Of a DNA stretch of 64,000 nucleotides, positions 57,904-64,000 are shown piece by piece. Each line of letters begins with the position of its first letter. Position 1 is the first letter of the stretch. Source of the stretch: Kitasatospora sp. SolWspMP-SS2h (lineage in GTDB: Bacteria; Actinomycetota; Actinomycetes; Streptomycetales; Streptomycetaceae); the NCBI RefSeq assembly GCF_003259315.1, contig NZ_QLLT01000013.1, positions 124,001 through 188,000 of the forward strand, written 5' to 3'. A program made the translations under genes and the position numbers. The notes beneath the pieces were generated by a model that worked only from the letters and a program-made list of their open reading frames with translations, was not told where the DNA came from and did not search any database.

Positions 57904-59471
57904 GGGGTGGCTCCAGGGGCGGGTGCGGTGGTGAGGTCGTCGGCCATGGCGAGGCTGAGGATGTTCTCCTCGGTGGCGTGGGCGCGGTCGAGTTCGCCGG
58001 TGATGCGGCCGCCCTGCATGACGAGGATGCGGTCGGCGAGGCCGAGGACCTCGGGCAGTTCGGAGGAGATGACGAGGATGGCGACGCCCTCGGCGGCGAG
58101 GTCGGCGATGATCTGGTAGATCTCGGCCTTGGCGCCGATGTCGATGCCGCGGGTCGGCTCGTCCAGGATGAGGACCTTGGGTTTGCGGGCCAGCCAGCGG
58201 GCGAGGACGACTTTCTGCTGGTTGCCGCCGGAGAGTTTGCGGACTTCCGTCTCGATGGAGGGGGTGCGCACCCGCAGGCGGTCGGTGTAGTGCCGGGCGA
58301 GTTCGCGCTCGGCGCCGCGGCGCACGAAGCGCAGGCGGCGCAGGCGCTCCAGGACGACGGTGGAGGTGTTGTCGCGGATGGAGCGGTGCAGGAACAGGGC
58401 CTGGGCCTTGCGTTCCTCGGGGGCCAGGCCGAGTCCGGCCCTGATGGCGTCGCCGGGGTGTCCGGTGCGCAGGCGCCGGCCGTCGAGGGTGACGGTGCCG
58501 GTGTGGACGGGGCGGTCGCCGGCCAGGGCGAGGGCGAGTTCGGAGCGGCCGGCGCCGATCAGCCCGGCCAGGCCGACGACTTCGCCGGCGCGCACCGTCA
58601 GGTCGATGTCGTGGACGTCGTCGGTGCTGACACCGCGAACGTCCAGGACGACGCGGTCGGTGGCGACGTGCGCGCGGGAGAACATGGCGGACAGGTCGCG
58701 GCCGACCATCAGGCGCACCAGTTCGCCCTCGTCGGTGGCGGCGGCGTCCAGGACGCCGGCCAGGGCGCCGTCGCGCAGCACTGCGATGCGGTCGGCGAGT
58801 CGGAAGATCTCCTGCATGCGGTGGGAGACGTAGACGACGGCGATGCCGTCGGCGCGCAGGCGGCGGATGAGGGCGAAGAGCGCTTCGACCTCGTGGTCGG
58901 AGAGCGAGGAGGTGGGCTCGTCGAAGGCGATGACCTTGGCCTCGCCGGTCAGCGCCCGCATGATCTCGACCAGTTGGCGCTGGGCGGGGGTGAGTCGGGA
59001 GCCGAGCAGGTCGGGGTCCAGGACGCCGGCGAAGCCCAGGCGGTCGAGGTCGGCGCGGATGCGGCGGCGCAGTTCGGCGCGGTCCAGGCGGCGTCCGGCC
59101 GCGCGGGGCAGCGAGCCGGCGTAGACGTTCTCGGCGACCGAGACGTGCGGGATGATCTCGGGTTCCTGCGGGATGATCCGGATGCCGGCCCGGCGCGCGT
59201 CGATCGGCGAACCCAGGGACAGGGGGCGGCCGTCCAGCAGCACCCGTCCCTCGGTGGGCTGGTGGTCACCGGTCAGGATCTTCAACAGGGTCGACTTCCC
59301 GGCCCCGTTCTCCCCCATCAACGCGGTCACCCGGCCGGCCGGGAAGTCCAGGGTGACGGCGTCGAGGGCCCGGACCGGGCCGAACCGCTTGGAGAGGTGG
59401 TGCACACCGGCTCCGGCGGTGGGCGGCCGGGGGTGCGGGTTCGGGTCGTGCGCTGTGCTCACGCTGGTCAC
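57900..59471 (-). CDS. Sugar ABC transporter ATP-binding protein (RbsA-like, two NBDs)
   Basis: 523 residues with two ATPase halves. The first has GENGAGKSTLLKIL (Walker A), LTPAQRQLVEIMRALTGEAKVIAFDEPTSSL (signature and Walker B). The second has GLIGAGRSELALAL (degenerate Walker A) and LSGGNQQKVVLARWLARKPKVLILDEPTRGIDIGAK. This asymmetric pair is typical of RbsA/AraG. It powers uptake with the neighbouring permease and binding protein. The GTG start lies about 100 bp after the binding-protein stop. Confidence 0.93.
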   Translation of the reverse strand: MTSVSTAHDPNPHPRPPTAGAGVHHLSKRFGPVRALDAVTLDFPAGRVTALMGENGAGKSTLLKILTGDHQPTEGRVLLDGRPLSLGSPIDARRAGIRIIPQEPEIIPHVSVAENVYAGSLPRAAGRRLDRAELRRRIRADLDRLGFAGVLDPDLLGSRLTPAQRQLVEIMRALTGEAKVIAFDEPTSSLSDHEVEALFALIRRLRADGIAVVYVSHRMQEIFRLADRIAVLRDGALAGVLDAAATDEGELVRLMVGRDLSAMFSRAHVATDRVVLDVRGVSTDDVHDIDLTVRAGEVVGLAGLIGAGRSELALALAGDRPVHTGTVTLDGRRLRTGHPGDAIRAGLGLAPEERKAQALFLHRSIRDNTSTVVLERLRRLRFVRRGAERELARHYTDRLRVRTPSIETEVRKLSGGNQQKVVLARWLARKPKVLILDEPTRGIDIGAKAEIYQIIADLAAEGVAILVISSELPEVLGLADRILVMQGGRITGELDRAHATEENILSLAMADDLTTAPAPGATP

Positions 59472-59574
59472 CTTCGGGTCGTGCGGGAGGACGGGGGCCG
59501 CCTGCCGCGCGGGGCGGGCGGGGCGCCGCCCCGGCCCCGCCGGGGCGGTGTGCCGGGGCGGCGGGTGGCCGGGG

Positions 59575-60627
59575 TCAGTTGCAGGTGACGCCCGCGGACT
59601 TCCAGGTGGCCGCGTCGACCATGGTGGTGGGGGCGAAGGCCTCCTTCGGGAAGTCCTTGCTGTTCTTGAGCTTGTCGTACATGGTCTGGACGGCCAGCGC
59701 GCCGACGTCCTTGCCGTTGATGAACAGCGCCGCCTTCATGCCCGACGGCTTGCTGCCGCTCCAGTCCTTGCAGGCGAGGTAGGCGCCCAGGCCGACGCCG
59801 ATCACGTCGTCGGCGCCGATGCCGGCGTTCTCCAGCGCGGTCACGCCACCCTGGACGTTCTCGTCGTTGCAGCCCCACACGACCCAGTGCTTGACCCCCG
59901 CGTTGGCGGTGACGGTCGCGGCGATCTTGTCCTGGGCGCCGGTCGGGGTGTTGTCGGTCGCCACGTCGATGCTCTGGATCTGGGCGCCCGATCCGGCCGC
60001 GAACGCCTCCTTCGCGGCTTTCACCCGGTCCCCGCAGACGGTGACGTCCTGCTTCCAGGCGGAGATGATCCGGGTGTCGGCGGGGTTCCACCCGGTCTTC
60101 TTGAACTCCTCGGCGGCGCGCTTGCCGACTTCGCCGCCCATCTGGGCACCGGAGAAGCCGATCCGCGGCACCAGTTGCTCCTTGTCGCAGGAGGCCGGGT
60201 CGGGGCCGGTCGCGCAGATCTGGTCGTCCGAGGTCAGCAGCGCCACCTTCGCGTCCTTCGCGATCTGCACGACCTGCGGGCCCACCGCCGGGTCCGGCAC
60301 CACGATGATCAGGCCGTTGCTCTTCTGCGCGACGGCCGACTGCACCTCGCTGACCGTCTTGTTGGCGTCGTTGCCCAGGTTGACGACCTTCAGGTCGATC
60401 CCCAGCTCCGCGGCCTTCGCCTTCGCCCCGTCCGCCTCCCCGACGAAGTACTCCTGGTCGCCCTGCTTCTGCAGGTACGTCAGGGAGATCCGGCCGTTCA
60501 CCGGGGCCGCGGGCGCGCCGTCGGACTTCACCGACTCCTTGCCGGTGGAACAGCCGGTGGCCAGGCCGAGGGTGAGCAGCAGGCCGGTCGCGGCGGCGGC
60601 GGCCCGGCCGGCGGTGGTGCGGAACAT
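59575..60627 (-). CDS. Sugar ABC transporter substrate-binding lipoprotein (RbsB-like)
   Basis: 350 residues. The lipobox is LTLGLATGC, then the family-2 periplasmic-binding fold: ISLTYLQKQGDQEYFVGEADGAKAKAAELGIDLKVVNLGNDANKTVSEVQSAVAQKSNGLIIVVPDPA, and HWVVWGCNDENVQGGVTALENAGI. The domain is closest to pentose-binding proteins (arabinose or xylose type), but ligand residues cannot be certified by eye. AAGGAG sits before the ATG at 60627. It leads the operon; the upstream region has an 18-bp palindrome (60768-60785). Confidence 0.9.
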   Translation of the reverse strand: MFRTTAGRAAAAATGLLLTLGLATGCSTGKESVKSDGAPAAPVNGRISLTYLQKQGDQEYFVGEADGAKAKAAELGIDLKVVNLGNDANKTVSEVQSAVAQKSNGLIIVVPDPAVGPQVVQIAKDAKVALLTSDDQICATGPDPASCDKEQLVPRIGFSGAQMGGEVGKRAAEEFKKTGWNPADTRIISAWKQDVTVCGDRVKAAKEAFAAGSGAQIQSIDVATDNTPTGAQDKIAATVTANAGVKHWVVWGCNDENVQGGVTALENAGIGADDVIGVGLGAYLACKDWSGSKPSGMKAALFINGKDVGALAVQTMYDKLKNSKDFPKEAFAPTTMVDAATWKSAGVTCN

Positions 60628-60767
60628 GGTGGCTCCTTGAGCGTGTGCCGGGGTTCGGCATGGGGTGCGGGGACAGCGGTGGCGGCGGGTGGGACCGGTC
60701 CGGGGGACTTCGTGGGCTTCGATGACTCGCGCCACCAACAACGAACATCTTCGAACGAGATACAACA

Positions 60768-60785
60768 CATGACACCCTTGTCATG
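60768..60785. promoter_or_regulatory. 18-bp palindromic operator upstream of the Rbs-type operon
   Basis: CATGACACCCTTGTCATG: 7-bp perfect arms CATGACA and TGTCATG around CCCT. It lies in an AT-richer stretch (60722-60800), 140 bp before the binding-protein start. On the minus strand TTGACG just upstream (about 60791-60796) could be a -35, so the palindrome would cover the core promoter. Confidence 0.65.
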
Positions 60786-60879
60786 CACTTCCGTCAAGGG
60801 GGAGGACGGATCTGTCTCCCCTCGCGGCCACCGGCCCGCGTTCCGGACGGCGGATGCCGCCGGGTGCGGGAGCGGGGGT

Positions 60880-62046
60880 TCACGCCACGGCCGACGGCGG
60901 TGTCCAGCGCTGGTTGGCGCCGCCGTTGCAGGTCCACAGGACCAGCCGGGTGCCGTCGGCGGTGGCGGAGCCGGGGTCGTCCAGGCAGCGGCCGGAGACC
61001 GGGTTGCGGTAGCCGCCGTCGTACGGCTGCCACTGCTGGTTGGCGCCGCCGTTGCAGTCCCACAGCTCGACCTCGGTGCCGTCGGCCGTGCCGCCGGCGG
61101 TGGCGTCCAGGCACTTGCCGAGGGCGTTCAGGGTGCCGTCGGGGTTCGCGCTCCACTTCTGGGCCGGTGTGTTGTTGCAGGACCAGATCTGCACGGCGGT
61201 GCCGTTGGCGCTGCTGCCGGCATTGACGTCGAGGCACTTGCCGGCGATGCCGGACCGCACCGGGCCGCCCACCGTGACCGGGGCGCCGATCCAGCCCGCG
61301 CTGTCGGCGGCCTGGACGCCGCTGTTGAAGGCGGTGGCCATCTTGGCGAAGCCGCTGTCGTTGGGGTGCAGCGCGTCGGAGAGGTCGGCGGTGGTCAGGG
61401 TGCCCAGGTCGACCAGGCGGACGTGCTTGCCGGCGGCCTGCTTGGCCTGGACGATGCCGGGGAGCTTGGCGTTGAAGGCCGGGCGGTTGGGCTCCTCGGT
61501 GGAGCTGGTGGAGACGATCAGGGTACCGACCAGCACGGTCGCGTCGGGGGCGTCCCGGTTGATCTGGTCGATGAGCGCGGAGAGGCGGTCGGCGGCGGTG
61601 GCGACCTGGTAGTTCTGGTTGAGGTCGTTGGTGCCGATCTCCAGCGTGACCACGTTGGGCCGGTAGCGGGCCAGCACCGAGTCGGCGATGCCGGCGATCT
61701 GGTCGATGCGCCAGCCGGAGTGGCCCTCGTTGTCCGGGTCGGACAGCGTGCCGTTGCGGACCGAGCCGACGAAGTCCTCGGGGTGGCCCTCGGCGGCCAA
61801 CTGGTTCCACAGCGCGGAGCGGTAGCTGTTGCCGCTGCCGGTGCCGACGCCCCAGGTGATCGAGTCGCCCAGCGGCAGCAGGCGGAGGGCGGCGGGCGCC
61901 GCGGCGGCCCGGCTCGTCGCAGTGGCCGTGGCTGCGGCCGTGGTCGTCGGCCCCTCGCTCGCCGCGGCCGGCAGCGCGGTACCCAGGGCCAGGGAGGCGA
62001 TCAGCGGGATGAGTGCGGTGGCGGTGGTCGCCGTGCGCGTCTTCAT
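60880..62046 (-). CDS. Secreted SGNH hydrolase with C-terminal ricin-type lectin domain
   Basis: 388 residues: signal peptide (IPLIASLALGTALPAAAS), SGNH domain with LLPLGDSITWG (Ser62), LEIGTNDLNQN, and DALHPNDSG (Asp/His), then a ricin B beta-trefoil from about 265: GKCLDVNAGSSANGTAVQIWSCNNTPAQKW, GKCLDATAGGTADGTEVELWDCNGGANQQW, and a third QxW repeat. It likely deacetylates or de-esterifies polysaccharide outside the cell, held by the lectin. It ends the minus-strand pair with the GH59-like gene. Confidence 0.92.
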   Translation of the reverse strand: MKTRTATTATALIPLIASLALGTALPAAASEGPTTTAAATATATSRAAAAPAALRLLPLGDSITWGVGTGSGNSYRSALWNQLAAEGHPEDFVGSVRNGTLSDPDNEGHSGWRIDQIAGIADSVLARYRPNVVTLEIGTNDLNQNYQVATAADRLSALIDQINRDAPDATVLVGTLIVSTSSTEEPNRPAFNAKLPGIVQAKQAAGKHVRLVDLGTLTTADLSDALHPNDSGFAKMATAFNSGVQAADSAGWIGAPVTVGGPVRSGIAGKCLDVNAGSSANGTAVQIWSCNNTPAQKWSANPDGTLNALGKCLDATAGGTADGTEVELWDCNGGANQQWQPYDGGYRNPVSGRCLDDPGSATADGTRLVLWTCNGGANQRWTPPSAVA

Positions 62047-62177
62047 GCGTGGTCCTCACGGGAGTGGGGGGATCAAGCCGGTTCCGGCGGAAGCGGCGTG
62101 GCGGACCTCGGGTTCGGCGGCGGGGAGGTGCGCGGGCCGCGGCGGCTTCGCGATGGTGGTGCGGCGGACCGCCGGGG

Positions 62178-62290
62178 TCACGGCACGGCCGGCAGGGTGG
62201 TCCAGCGCCGGTTGGCGCCACCGTCGCAGGTCCACACGTCCAGCCGGGTGCCGTCGGCGGTGGCGGAGCCGGTCACGTCGGGGTGCCCGC
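62178..62290 (-). pseudogene. Remnant of a ricin-type lectin C-terminus
   Basis: Between the two glycan enzymes the minus strand encodes DVTGSATADGTRLDVWTCDGGANRRWTTLPAVP followed by TGA at 62178-62180. This matches the last repeat of the neighbouring SGNH enzyme (GSATADGTRLVLWTCNGGANQRW). There is no start codon, ribosome binding site or upstream domain, so it is a fragment left by duplication or deletion. Confidence 0.75.
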
Positions 62291-62320
62291 GCTCCCGGCC
62301 GGGGCGGCCGCGGCCGGCGG

Positions 62321-62360
62321 GGAGGGCGTCACGTGGTGGAGGGGGGCGTCACGTGGTGGG
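62321..62360. repeat. 20-bp tandem direct repeat spanning the GH59 stop codon
   Basis: GGAGGGCGTCACGTGGTGGA at 62321-62340 is followed directly by GGGGGGCGTCACGTGGTGGG at 62341-62360, 18 of 20 bases identical. The second copy contains the stop codon of the GH59-type gene (62349-62351); the first is a duplicate just beyond it. Confidence 0.8.
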
Positions 62361-64000
62361 GACGGTCCAGCGCTGGTTGGTGCCGGTGTTGCAGTCCCAG
62401 ATCTCCAGCTGGGTGCCGTCGGTGGTGCTGAATCCGGGCACGTCCAGGCAGCGGCCGGACTGCGGGTTGACCAGGGCGCCGGTGGAGGCGTTGTAGCTCC
62501 ACTGCTGGTTGTTGCCGCCGTTGCAGTCCCAGAGTTCGACCAGGGTGCCGTTGGCGGTGCCGCCGTTGCCGGTGACCTCCACGCACTTGCCGAGCAGTCG
62601 CAGGGTGCCGTCGGGGGCGACGGTCACCTGCTGGGCGGCGGAGTTGTTGCACGTCCAGATCTGGACCTTGGTGCCGTTGGCGGTCGAGGCCGTGTCGTCG
62701 TCCAGGCACTTGCCGCCGTTGGCCGACACGACCGCCCCGGTCCCGCCCGGGGTGCCGCCGGTGCCGCCGCCGGTGCCGGGGGTGATGGACAGGTTGTCGA
62801 ACTGGTCGGTGCGGTAGCCCTGGATGCCCAGCCCGGCCTGTCCGCTGGCGAAGGAGTTGTCGGTGACGGAGCCGAACTGGGCGCCGTCGAGCTTGGCGCT
62901 GATGGTGGCGTCCTGGAAGGTGAGGGACAGGTTGTGCCACTTGCCGGTGCCCAGCGCGGTGGTGGTGCCGGTGGCCAGGGTGTGGTTGGAGCCGTCGGTG
63001 TACATCTTCTCGATCCACCACTGCCCGGTGTCGCGGATGCGCAGGTAGTACGCGTTCATGTGCGACTGCGGGCGCTGCTGGGTGTTGGCCCGCCCGATCA
63101 GTTCGGTGGTTCCGGCGCCGCGCAGGTACACGTCGGAGCTGACGGTGTAGTTCGCCCAGGTGGTGTCGCCGATCAGCGCGTAGCTGTCGGAGTCGTCCTG
63201 CCACTCGATCGGCTTGACCGGCGCCATCTGCTGCACGCACTGGCCGGAGCGGCCGGTGCAGGGCTGGACCTCGAAGGAGCCCTGCATGTCGGAGAGGTAC
63301 TTCGCCTCGGTGCCGCTGCCGTAGCCGTCGAAGGTGTCGGAGTACGGCAGTGCGAGGGCGTGCGCGGCGGGCGGCGCGGCGGTGCCCTTGCCGCCCCCGG
63401 CGACGGTGGTGGCGGTGTAGACGTAGCCGGGCTGCAGGGTCAGTGAGTACGCGCCGTTGTTCGGCGTGATGTCCTGGGTGTGGAGGAACGAGGTGGCGCC
63501 GCTGGGGTTGTTGACGTTGGTCGCCCACACATGCACCGTCCCGGTGGACAGGCCGCCCTTGACGGCGAGGTTCACCGTCTGCGCCGAACCGGCCGTGGTG
63601 GTCTCCAGGATCGTCGAGTAGTCCGCGGACGTGTTCGACCGGACGGTGACGTAGGTGCCGTTGGACTCGGCCCCGCCGAGGTAGCCCGAGGCCGAGTCGA
63701 TGAACCGCCACCCCGGCTTGGTGAACTGGGTGACCTGCGCGGTGGCCCAGGTGCTCGCGCCGATCGTGTAGTTGCCTGACCAGGGGGAGTTAGCGGTCGC
63801 CAGGCCCACCGTGTTGTAGGGCAGGTTGGGGTAGATCGCCGCCAGCAGCGGCCAGTTGAAGTAGCTGACCATCTTCGCGTCGACGTAGCCGCGGGTGATC
63901 GCCCGGATCAGCGAGGGCGCCCCGGTGTTCATGTCCTGCGAGCCGTTCTCGCTGTCCCACAGCGGCTTGCCGTTGTTCTTCGCCGCGGTGCTGCTGGAAC
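62349..64000 (-). CDS. Secreted GH59-like galactosylceramidase/beta-galactosidase with ricin-type lectin, 5' truncated
   Basis: At least 550 residues remain; the coding frame runs off the right edge. The first visible part, AAKNNGKPLWDSENGSQDMNTGAPSLIRAITRGYVDAKMVSYFNWPLLAAIYPNLPYNTVGLATANSPWSGNY, matches GALC-type GH59, with the likely nucleophile Glu in WDSENG. A beta-sandwich (SYALIGDTTWANYTVSSDVYL, YYLRIRDTGQWW) follows, then a GTGG linker and a ricin beta-trefoil with QxW repeats. The enzyme would release beta-galactose from glycans outside the cell. The acid/base Glu lies beyond the window. Confidence 0.88.
   Translation of the reverse strand, partial: SSSTAAKNNGKPLWDSENGSQDMNTGAPSLIRAITRGYVDAKMVSYFNWPLLAAIYPNLPYNTVGLATANSPWSGNYTIGASTWATAQVTQFTKPGWRFIDSASGYLGGAESNGTYVTVRSNTSADYSTILETTTAGSAQTVNLAVKGGLSTGTVHVWATNVNNPSGATSFLHTQDITPNNGAYSLTLQPGYVYTATTVAGGGKGTAAPPAAHALALPYSDTFDGYGSGTEAKYLSDMQGSFEVQPCTGRSGQCVQQMAPVKPIEWQDDSDSYALIGDTTWANYTVSSDVYLRGAGTTELIGRANTQQRPQSHMNAYYLRIRDTGQWWIEKMYTDGSNHTLATGTTTALGTGKWHNLSLTFQDATISAKLDGAQFGSVTDNSFASGQAGLGIQGYRTDQFDNLSITPGTGGGTGGTPGGTGAVVSANGGKCLDDDTASTANGTKVQIWTCNNSAAQQVTVAPDGTLRLLGKCVEVTGNGGTANGTLVELWDCNGGNNQQWSYNASTGALVNPQSGRCLDVPGFSTTDGTQLEIWDCNTGTNQRWTVPTT

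Noticed and set aside
1..64000. CRISPR arrays, insertion sequences, prophage, integrase or attachment sites
   Set aside because: No regularly spaced repeats with unique spacers, transposase/integrase motifs or terminal repeats were seen.

Overview
The window is chromosomal DNA of a very high-GC actinomycete, most likely a Streptomyces or Kitasatospora-type streptomycete. Third codon positions are almost all G or C, and GTG/TTG starts and ATGA/GTGA overlaps are common. Family content is typical of the group: an SsgA-like sporulation protein, a calerythrin-type EF-hand protein, an LCP protein beside a DUF6542 protein, DUF2252, DUF6271 and ricin- or discoidin-tagged secreted glycosidases. No rRNA, tRNA, CRISPR array, phage or insertion sequence was found.

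Layout. 1-16 kb is core and conserved-hypothetical content: a truncated NmrA-type reductase, an MHYT membrane sensor, an NYN nuclease, two coupled zinc-binding small proteins, an SsgA-like protein, a BlaI/M56 peptidase pair, an LCP/DUF6542 cell-wall pair, a secreted lysozyme-like protein, an EF-hand protein, a VIT1-type metal transporter, a BaeRF protein, and an epoxide hydrolase divergent from a MarR repressor with three operator copies between them. 16.2-18.8 kb holds a striking divergent pair: a macro-domain protein facing a uracil-DNA-glycosylase/ADP-ribosyltransferase fusion. 18.9-26.8 kb is metabolic: a methyltransferase, an F420 oxidoreductase-like protein, a DUF2252 kinase-like protein, GNAT and ATP-grasp proteins, RidA, and a P450 with its coupled 3Fe-4S ferredoxin.

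26.8-39.9 kb is a beta-glucan utilisation locus. A LacI repressor, a 1158-residue secreted enzyme (three discoidin modules, GH16, a second TIM-barrel glycosidase), a CebEFG-like sugar importer and a GH3 beta-glucosidase are tied together by three copies of the same GAGAGCGCTCTC palindrome. The picture is secreted depolymerisation, oligosaccharide uptake, intracellular hydrolysis and one shared repressor.

44.4-51.7 kb looks like a compact, unusual natural-product locus: a free-standing carrier protein, an aminoacyl-tRNA-synthetase-like amino acid:[carrier protein] ligase, a PhyH-type Fe(II)/2-oxoglutarate oxygenase, a DUF6271 protein, a stand-alone condensation domain and an MFS exporter. An XRE/NB-ARC/TPR regulator converges on it. 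The 640-bp divergent promoter region carries two DasR-box-like operators, each overlapping a recognisable promoter. 51.8-56.7 kb is an LLM oxidoreductase, an MFS exporter, a FUSC exporter and acylphosphatase. 56.9-60.8 kb is an Rbs-type sugar ABC operon with a palindromic operator. The right edge holds secreted SGNH and GH59-like enzymes with ricin-type lectin domains and a broken lectin remnant between them; the GH59 gene runs off the end.

The two most novel items are the UDG-ART/macro pair and the carrier-protein ligase cluster.
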